From positions 14,640 through 34,816 of the forward strand of contig DKAR01000176.1 of NCBI GenBank assembly GCA_002450895.1: a stretch of DNA of 20,177 nt. Direction: 5' to 3'. The notes below the pieces were generated by a model. The model was not told the DNA's origin. It worked only from the letters and a program-made list of their open reading frames with translations, and made no database searches. Source of the stretch: Proteobacteria bacterium UBA6921 (GTDB taxonomy: Bacteria; Pseudomonadota; Gammaproteobacteria; SG8-11). Of this stretch, positions 15,004 through 20,177 are shown in pieces (the first letter of the stretch is position 1; each line of letters opens with the position of its first letter). The position numbers were made by a program, and so were the translations under genes.

Positions 15004-16602
15004 TCAATGCGGCAACCAGTTCAGGATGGGATTCTTCTTGAACGTAACAAATACGGGCAGGCCAGACGGAATAGGCGCCCCATCAGTGCGCAGGTCATCC
15101 GCGTCAAACTCGAGAACGACGCGTGCGGAGCGTGTGTTGCCGTCGGGCCAGCGGAGTTGCGGCAACTGGCCATCGACCAGGCCACTGGTGCGATCAATTC
15201 GGGCGACCTTGGCACGCAGTTCGCGGTCCAGCGCAGGAATGACGGCGTACGCCGGATCCTTGATGCTCATGCGGTCGATTTCGGTTTGGGTCAGAAATGC
15301 ATCGACATAGCGTTGAGTTGCATGTTCGATGATGGCGATGGCCTGGCCCTTTTCAACAGTGGAGCCCGGCGAGACGAAGAAGCGGGTGACGTGTCCATCG
15401 AAGGGCGCGTTCACCTGCAGCTGCGCGATGCGGGTTTGCATTGCTTTGAATTTTTCCTCTTCCAGCGTGACGCGCTGGCGCGCGTATTGAACGGCCATTT
15501 CGAGTTCCGGAAGATCGCCTTTGATTTCCAGAGCGGCGTACATGCGGCCGTCGTTTGCATTTCCGACCCCTCGCGTTGCGATGGTCAGATCCGCTTTTGC
15601 AGCCGCCAGATCAGCACGCAGCGTCGTGGCCTTGTTCGCTGCCTGTTCACGTTCCATTTCGCTGACCAATCCGGATTTGCGCAGGCGATTCAGACGCGCA
15701 TATGTTTTCTCCGCCAACGCCAGTTGCTCCTTCACTGTGGCGATTCTGGTCTTTGCAATTTCAATGCGGCTTGTGCCGATTTCGCGGACAGTGCGCAATG
15801 CATTTTCTTTTTGTCGCAATTCGGATTTTTCGATTTCCAGCCCGATGCGGGCGAGCTCAAGGTCCTCATTCGCAGAGGGGTCGCGAATGCGAATCAGTGG
15901 GGCGCCCTTGATCAACTCACGATCCAGCGTCGCGTCGACGGTTTCAATGGTTCCCGCCACGGGAGAATGAATAATTTCCATCGGTGCTGACACGACCGCG
16001 GTTTCGACATTGATCTCAAACAGCGTGGAGTAAACGGATGAGGCGACGTAACCCCCGATCAGTAATCCTCCGGCGAGGTAGACACTGCCGATCGACAGCC
16101 GGCGAAAGCGATTCGGGGAGAAAGGTGAAGCTTCGTCGAAATCAGGTTCTTCGTTGATCGGGGTGACGGGGATGTCGACGCGCTTGATGGCTTCCGCGAA
16201 CGCGGCCATTTCGCCGCTGACCAATCCCTTGGCGAAGAATTCGAGGAGTTCGTTTTGCTTCTCGTTCAGGGAAACAAAAGAAAACGCCGTTTGGCGTTCT
16301 TGCGGGTTGGTCCAGGCAGAGGAGATCTTGGTGACAAAACTGATTTCATATCCCTGAAACGACACCACGACACGGCACGCAATCGTCTTGCCGGGTGGAA
16401 CTGACAGACCTTGATCGGATATCAGAAAACCACCGCGGCTCCAGTTCGTCGCGCGATAGGTCTTACCCTGGATGCTGACCCAAATCGGAGCCGTCAGCCG
16501 GAAAAAGCGGCGCTGGCTCGGCGCTTCGCGTCGAACCGTGGGTTTCTGGTTTGTAAATAGACTGGCACGTACATCTGAACGGCCGGATGGCACCTGCTCC
16601 AT
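15004..16602 (-). CDS. alg44: Alg44-like PilZ / HlyD membrane-fusion protein
   Basis: The 532-aa product joins a cytosolic PilZ domain to a periplasmic HlyD-type adaptor. The PilZ c-di-GMP signature is intact: R31-R-F-F-R35 and N53-W-S55-R-G-G58. A single membrane helix follows at about 172-197 (SVYLAGGLLIGGYVASSVYS). Then comes a lipoyl-like half (IHSPVAGTIETVDATLDREL), a long coiled coil (about 245-375) and the second half (VNAPFDGHVTRFFVSPGSTVEKGQ). This is the layout of Alg44, which binds c-di-GMP and activates Alg8; the protein is longer than Pseudomonas Alg44 (about 390 aa), mostly in the coiled coil. A very strong G-rich ribosome site precedes the ATG. It is the first gene of a three-gene run with the lyase and Alg8-like synthase. 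Confidence 0.9.
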   Translation of the reverse strand: MEQVPSGRSDVRASLFTNQKPTVRREAPSQRRFFRLTAPIWVSIQGKTYRATNWSRGGFLISDQGLSVPPGKTIACRVVVSFQGYEISFVTKISSAWTNPQERQTAFSFVSLNEKQNELLEFFAKGLVSGEMAAFAEAIKRVDIPVTPINEEPDFDEASPFSPNRFRRLSIGSVYLAGGLLIGGYVASSVYSTLFEINVETAVVSAPMEIIHSPVAGTIETVDATLDRELIKGAPLIRIRDPSANEDLELARIGLEIEKSELRQKENALRTVREIGTSRIEIAKTRIATVKEQLALAEKTYARLNRLRKSGLVSEMEREQAANKATTLRADLAAAKADLTIATRGVGNANDGRMYAALEIKGDLPELEMAVQYARQRVTLEEEKFKAMQTRIAQLQVNAPFDGHVTRFFVSPGSTVEKGQAIAIIEHATQRYVDAFLTQTEIDRMSIKDPAYAVIPALDRELRAKVARIDRTSGLVDGQLPQLRWPDGNTRSARVVLEFDADDLRTDGAPIPSGLPVFVTFKKNPILNWLPH

Positions 16603-16660
16603 TCATCCCCCCCTTGCGGGAATGCGCCCCGAGTTTCCGTACAGCATGACCGGCAAGGCA

Positions 16661-16666
16661 AGTATA
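16661..16666 (-). promoter_or_regulatory. Possible -10 box of the polysaccharide operon
   Basis: TATACT on the minus strand lies about 60 bp upstream of the Alg44-like start, in the 99-bp gap after the methyltransferase gene. No good -35 sits at the right spacing, so the operon may instead depend on an alternative sigma factor or on read-through. Confidence 0.25.
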
Positions 16667-16701
16667 TGGGAGACAAATCCCAGATCGGAACCGCAATTTT
16701 C

Positions 16702-17568
16702 TTATGGAGGTGTCAGAGGTTTGGCAAAGACCATCATTCGATAGTTCTTATATCGCTCGAAGGTCTGGGCATTGCGGTGCCCGGAGAAGTACTTGTAGTT
16801 GGCCCGATCGATCTTTCTGCGCAGTAGCTTACGCGCGATCCATGACAGGGTCGGGTAGTTGCTTTCAAGGTAGCGATCGAGCGTCTGGCCCACGGGCCGA
16901 ACCGTGTTAAGCAACAGATCGTTCAGCAAATCAAGGTTGGGGCTGACTCGTGACGTGATGTCTTCGTCGCGCAGCGTTTCAAAGCGGCTCGATTTGAGCT
17001 GGTTGTAGAAATCCGCGAGCTTGTGTCCGCCGCCGAAACTCTTGTCCCCGGGTCCTTTGTCGCCGTGATGTTCGGTCTTGAAGAAATCGCAAATCACGAG
17101 ACGGCCGCCGGGTTTCAGCAATGCGTAGACCTTAGGAAGAGACGCGCTCATGGGGATGTATTGGAAACTCTCGCTGAACACCGCCGCGTCGTACGCGCCG
17201 GCATGTTGTTCGGCGGGAAAATCTTCAAACTTGCATTCGAACAGCGACGCGCGGGCGCCCGGTCGTTTTTCGAGGCGTTGCCGCACCATCTTTGCGAGGT
17301 TGGGGGCGGGGACAACGCCATCTGCCTGGTAGCCGTGGTCCAGTAGTTGCGCGAGCAGATGTCCTGTCCCGCAGCCGATATCGATCACACGGACAGGTCC
17401 CGGCTGGGCCGGCGGCAACGCCGCGAGCAACATATCGGTATAGCGTTGTTGCGCAGTGCCGAGATTCGCGAGCCTGAGTTCGAGGTCAGCGTCCCACAAC
17501 CCATAGTGCAGGTCGTCCACGCCCAGAATCTGCTGGGCCAGCACCAATCCCAGCTCGCGGCTGTGCAT
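16702..17568 (-). CDS. Class I SAM-dependent methyltransferase
   Basis: The 288-aa product has the Rossmann methyltransferase core: motif I VRVIDIGCGTGHLLAQLL (about residues 63-80), the acidic end of strand 2 region (ADGVVPAPN), FEDFPAEQ, then VFSESFQYIPM and LLKPGGRLVICDFFK. The N-terminal helix region (LHYGLWDADLELRLANLGTAQQRYTDMLLAAL) resembles small-molecule methyltransferases related to the sarcosine/dimethylglycine type. The substrate is unknown. The C-terminus (about 225-288) is basic and may cover the active site. The ATG at 17568 is preferred; an in-frame TTG at 17583 would add five residues. It lies between the metallo-beta-lactamase-fold gene and the polysaccharide operon on the same strand, so a role in either is possible but not shown. 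Confidence 0.85.
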   Translation of the reverse strand: MHSRELGLVLAQQILGVDDLHYGLWDADLELRLANLGTAQQRYTDMLLAALPPAQPGPVRVIDIGCGTGHLLAQLLDHGYQADGVVPAPNLAKMVRQRLEKRPGARASLFECKFEDFPAEQHAGAYDAAVFSESFQYIPMSASLPKVYALLKPGGRLVICDFFKTEHHGDKGPGDKSFGGGHKLADFYNQLKSSRFETLRDEDITSRVSPNLDLLNDLLLNTVRPVGQTLDRYLESNYPTLSWIARKLLRRKIDRANYKYFSGHRNAQTFERYKNYRMMVFAKPLTPP

Positions 17569-17652
17569 CTTCTCGTGAGTCAACGTCGGTCATCCGGAGA
17601 GTAAAAAGTCCGGCGCATTATCCAGCATTGACCGGGCGCAGGAAAGCCGCGA

Positions 17653-18615
17653 TTACCTCGAAAAAAATTCCGCTTCGCGTTCCAGGTACGTCCAGCTCGC
17701 GTTGCGGCCGGCCAGTTCGTCGTAATTCGCGAGCACCTTGAAGCGGCTCTGATCCAGCGATTTGATGGATTCCTGGAGATCTGCGCCCGCCTCGATCTGC
17801 CGGCCCATGTGGTCATAGAGAAGCGTGAGATAGTCGCGCGTCGAAAACTCGAAGCTGCTCAGTTTCCCCGGCACGCCGTGGCCCGGGATGAAGGTCGCAT
17901 CGCCAAAGCGGTATAGCTTTTGGAATACGGCCAGCCATGATTTCACGTTGCTGTCCTGAATGACTGCCGCCAGTCGTCCGCCGTACAAGATGTCTCCGGC
18001 ATAAACGGCGTTATCCGCCGGGATATAGGCGACCAGCGGGGCGGGTGTGTGGGCGGCGCCAAGGTGCATGACGCGAAGTTCGAGATTGCCGAGATCCAGG
18101 TTGAAATCGGCTTCGACCTGCTGATCGGGTTCATCGGGTGAGTGAACTAGTCCCGCGCTGAGTCCAAGCGAATTTTGCACGGCCATGGCGTAGTCGCCAC
18201 CGAGAAGCTGCATGCGCTCCGCTTCCTTGCGGTGCGCGATGATGCGCGCGCCGTTACGACGGAACACGTCATTGCCCATGAATCGATCGGGTTGGGAATT
18301 GCTGTTGATCGCGTATTTCACCGGCAAAGGCGTCACGCGCTTGATCTGTTCGAGCATTTCTCGCGCCATCGCCTCGGTATAGCCGGTCTCCAGTACGGCC
18401 ACGGCGTCGCTTCCGACGACAAACGCCATGTTCATACGGTAGCCTTTGTTTTCCTTGCTGGGCCCTCCATACGGGCCAATCCAGGCATAGACGTGCTCAG
18501 TGATCTTCTGCGGCGGAGGCAGGATATTGTCGGTCGCATACGCTCTCGAAACGAAGAAAGCCGATATCGCGGTGGTGATGAGGGTTGCGGCGTTGACTAA
18601 GCGTGTCTGCATCAT
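17653..18615 (-). CDS. Exported metallo-beta-lactamase-fold protein with degenerate metal site
   Basis: The 320-aa product begins with a signal-like segment (TLITTAISAFFVSRAYA) and then has the MBL-fold order: VYAWIGPYGG, MNMAFVVGSDAVAVLETG, the loop that normally holds HxHxDH, then HLGAAHTPAPLVAYIP, YAGDILYGG and IPGHGVPG. The metal loop reads N104-S-N-S-Q-P-D110-R, so the two first histidines and the last are replaced by Asn, Gln and Arg; only the Asp stays. The later His, Asp and His are kept. It resembles SoxH-type and quinoprotein-relay hydrolases in layout. With most ligands of one zinc site gone it is probably a one-metal or non-hydrolytic homologue. GGAG stands 7 nt before the ATG. 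It is divergent from the response-regulator gene. Confidence 0.85.
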   Translation of the reverse strand: MMQTRLVNAATLITTAISAFFVSRAYATDNILPPPQKITEHVYAWIGPYGGPSKENKGYRMNMAFVVGSDAVAVLETGYTEAMAREMLEQIKRVTPLPVKYAINSNSQPDRFMGNDVFRRNGARIIAHRKEAERMQLLGGDYAMAVQNSLGLSAGLVHSPDEPDQQVEADFNLDLGNLELRVMHLGAAHTPAPLVAYIPADNAVYAGDILYGGRLAAVIQDSNVKSWLAVFQKLYRFGDATFIPGHGVPGKLSSFEFSTRDYLTLLYDHMGRQIEAGADLQESIKSLDQSRFKVLANYDELAGRNASWTYLEREAEFFSR

Positions 18616-18694
18616 GGGAAACTCCGTAGCGGGATCACTGGATCGACACTACCGATCGTGGCATCGGGGTGCCACTGAAGAGTTCATGACGGGA

Positions 18695-18724
18695 TTTCTG
18701 AAGGTGCGTTCAGAAAAAGTTCAG
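18695..18724 (+). promoter_or_regulatory. Dyad and 11-bp-period direct repeat upstream of the response regulator
   Basis: TTTCTGAA (18695-18702) and TTCAGAAA (18709-18716) form a perfect 8-bp inverted repeat with a 6-nt spacer. Overlapping it, GTTCAG occurs at 18708 and again at 18719, an 11-bp period typical of PhoB/OmpR-type binding sites. It lies about 70-100 bp before the response-regulator start, in the 177-bp divergent region, so autoregulation and control of the MBL-fold gene are plausible. Confidence 0.5.
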
Positions 18725-18792
18725 TCGTGCCGGCGCACTGCGGCGCCGCTAACATTGCAGTCGATACGAGTGTAGATTTTTAGTGGCCGAAT

Positions 18793-19479
18793 ATGCGCAT
18801 CCTGATTATTGAAGACGAACCTAAACTGGCCGCAGCAATTCGCGACAGCTTGGTTGCGGAGCACTACGATGCGGTAATTGCACCGAGCGGCGAAGACGGG
18901 TTCTTTCTGGTTAGTGCGGAGCGATTCGATCTCATTCTTCTTGACTGGATGTTGCCCGGACGAGACGGACTCGAGGTGCTGCGTGTGTTGCGGAAGCGGG
19001 GTGTTTCGACACCGGTACTTCTGTTAACGGCACGGGATGCCATCGAGGATCGCGTGCTCGGATTGGATAGTGGCGCGGACGACTATCTGGTCAAGCCGTT
19101 TGCGTTCCCGGAGTTGCACGCCCGGCTGCGCACGTTGTTACGTCGCGGTCAGACCGAGGCCGCGACGACTCTGAATCTCGCCGATCTCGAGCTGAACCGC
19201 GTCACACGTGAAGCGCATCGTGCTGGAATCGATTTAGCGCTGACGGCACGTGAATTCGACTTGCTTGCGTACTTGCTCAGCCACACTGGCCAGGTGGTCT
19301 CGCGCGAAATGCTGGCGCGCGATGTGTGGCAGGAGACAGAGCGCGCGACACCGCTCGACAACGTAATAGATGTCCATATCGCGCAGCTGCGGCGCAAACT
19401 CGACGTCCATGGCGGCATCTCCCTGTTGCACACCGTTCGCGGCGTCGGTTTCATCTTGCGCGTGGAGGACAGTCCTTGA
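18793..19479 (+). CDS. Two-component response regulator, OmpR/PhoB family
   Basis: The 228-aa product has a receiver domain (1-115) with the acidic pair E7-D8, phospho-acceptor D51 in FDLILLDWMLPG, T79 and K101 in DDYLVKPF. A winged-helix DNA-binding domain follows (about 128-224): LTAREFDLLAYLLSHTGQVVSREML, then NVIDVHIAQLRRKLD and HTVRGVGFIL. It most resembles the CusR/IrlR/QseB branch, often tied to metals or envelope stress, but the signal cannot be told. The Shine-Dalgarno is weak. Its stop codon overlaps the TTG start of the next gene in TTGA, so translation is probably coupled with the sensor kinase. Confidence 0.93.
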   Translation: MRILIIEDEPKLAAAIRDSLVAEHYDAVIAPSGEDGFFLVSAERFDLILLDWMLPGRDGLEVLRVLRKRGVSTPVLLLTARDAIEDRVLGLDSGADDYLVKPFAFPELHARLRTLLRRGQTEAATTLNLADLELNRVTREAHRAGIDLALTAREFDLLAYLLSHTGQVVSREMLARDVWQETERATPLDNVIDVHIAQLRRKLDVHGGISLLHTVRGVGFILRVEDSP

Positions 19480-20126
19480 TCCTGTTCAATTCCGTGCGGG
19501 CGCGACTTACGGCCTGGTACGCCACGTCGCTGGCGCTCATTCTTTTCGCGTTTTGTGCTGGAGTTTATTTTTACCTGCAAAGCGGACTTCGCACGGCGCT
19601 GGACGTCGAATTGGCGGACAGCGTGGATATCGTGGAAAACGGATTGGCGGCATATCTCGATCAGTTGGGCGAGTTGGAGGAACACGGGGCATTAAACCTG
19701 TTTCAGGTTCGCGAGGGCGGCCAGGTCGTGTACCAGACGCGCGGCTGGCGCACCGAGCGGCTGGATGAGTCGGCCGCAGAATCGCACCCGGCCGTATGGA
19801 CATGGCTTTCGCCGTTTGATCGTTCATATCGATTGAACCAGCGCGATGTTGAAACCGCGGGAAGAATGTTTCACGTGGCCGTTGCTCAGGACCGCACAGC
19901 GGTTGAAGACGGAATGCGCCGATTGCGATGGGCAATGCTGTTTGGATTTATCGCTGCGTTAGCACTCTCGGTGGCAAGTCGGACTTGTGGCCGGCGATGG
20001 CGGCGCGATTATCTGGCCATGGCTGGTTGGTGCAGCCCGAGCCAAGGAATTTCTGATGACAGGAGACATTCTGGATGCCCGAGAAGCCGAGCGAATTGGT
20101 CTCATCAATCGGGTGGTGCCTCATGA
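19476..20126 (+). CDS. Sensor histidine kinase N-terminus, broken at about 19975
   Basis: The frame begins at a TTG that overlaps the regulator's stop codon (TTGA). The product starts LILFNSVRARLTAWYATSLALILFAFCAGVYFYL, a typical short cytoplasmic start and first membrane helix. A periplasmic sensor segment of about 110 residues (ELADSVDIVENGLAAYL ... RMFHVAVAQDRT) leads to the second helix (LRWAMLFGFIAALALSVAS, to about residue 168). At that point, where HAMP and the kinase core should follow, the sequence changes: the next 48 codons to the stop at 20126 are Arg/Ser/Trp-rich and are an out-of-frame reading of an enoyl-CoA hydratase fragment. No H-box, N-box or G-box exists in the window. The native part is about 168 of an expected 450 or so residues. 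Confidence 0.75.
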   Translation: MILFNSVRARLTAWYATSLALILFAFCAGVYFYLQSGLRTALDVELADSVDIVENGLAAYLDQLGELEEHGALNLFQVREGGQVVYQTRGWRTERLDESAAESHPAVWTWLSPFDRSYRLNQRDVETAGRMFHVAVAQDRTAVEDGMRRLRWAMLFGFIAALALSVASRTCGRRWRRDYLAMAGWCSPSQGISDDRRHSGCPRSRANWSHQSGGAS

Positions 20127-20177
20127 GGACCTGATGCCCACAGCCATGGAACTTGCCACACGGCTGGCCAGTGGACC
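19978..20177 (+). pseudogene. Internal fragment of an enoyl-CoA hydratase (crotonase family)
   Basis: In the frame starting at GTC 19978 the translation is VGLVAGDGGAIIWP, then LVGAARAKEFLMTGDILDA, REAERIGLINRVVPHEDL and MELATRLASGP, running off the right edge without a stop. This is the middle of a crotonase-fold acyl-CoA hydratase, starting just past the second catalytic region and including the LTGDxxxAxEAxxxGLVNxVVP signature. There is no start codon and no N-terminal half, because the upstream DNA is the sensor kinase in another frame. It therefore marks a rearrangement or an assembly join rather than an intact gene here. Confidence 0.8.

Noticed and set aside
15007..15990. 327-codon plus-strand open frame opposite the PilZ-HlyD gene
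   Set aside because: Its composition is that of an antisense shadow, and it ends within a clear Alg44-like gene.
1..20177. Mobile elements, CRISPR arrays, tRNA or rRNA genes
   Set aside because: No transposase or integrase, no regularly spaced repeats, and no structural RNA signatures were found on reading both strands.

Overview
The window looks like a piece of a proteobacterial chromosome, most likely gamma- or betaproteobacterial. It carries a SlyX protein, a FecR/TPR/TonB-receptor-like outer-membrane barrel, an Alg8/Alg44-type c-di-GMP-controlled polysaccharide synthase, and several Sec signal peptides typical of Gram-negatives. Gene density is high and composition is moderately GC-rich. 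There are no rRNA, tRNA, CRISPR or insertion-sequence signatures.

Region 1 (1-5250, all minus strand) is an envelope/secretion locus. A large FecR-TPR-beta-barrel protein is followed by a 265-aa cysteine-rich secreted protein, an 83-aa secreted protein, and the first 51 residues of another exported protein cut by the window edge. The 265-aa and 83-aa proteins are otherwise unrelated, but both end in the same cysteine-bracketed tail (PYWCTT..G.T.CY.Y), each followed by its own hairpin terminator. This shared tail, next to a dedicated-looking outer-membrane barrel, is my best candidate for an undescribed system. A perfect 16-bp palindrome lies upstream of the barrel gene.

Region 2 (5550-8990) is a cyclic-nucleotide-binding (CNB) neighbourhood. 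It holds a tandem two-CNB protein without a DNA-binding domain, a single-CNB protein whose ligand residues are lost, and, convergent to them, a glutaminase fused to STAS and CNB domains.

Region 3 (9220-12400) is housekeeping or accessory: an MFS transporter, a divergent SRAP (YedK/HMCES-like) protein with a long helical insert, SlyX, and a small exported OB-fold protein.

Region 4 (12423-16602, minus) is a compact exopolysaccharide operon in the order Alg44-like (PilZ-TM-HlyD), PL5-like alginate lyase, Alg8-like glycosyltransferase. The start/stop junctions are tight. The order differs from the Pseudomonas alg operon, and the outer-membrane and modification genes are absent here. Upstream on the same strand are a SAM methyltransferase and a metallo-beta-lactamase-fold exported protein that has lost most of its metal ligands.

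Region 5 (18616-20177, plus) holds a PhoB/OmpR-type response regulator behind a dyad/direct-repeat operator candidate, and a translationally coupled sensor kinase. The kinase breaks off inside its second membrane helix at about 19975. From there to the end the DNA encodes, in another frame, the middle part of an enoyl-CoA hydratase. This is either a genuine rearrangement or a chimeric join at a contig end.
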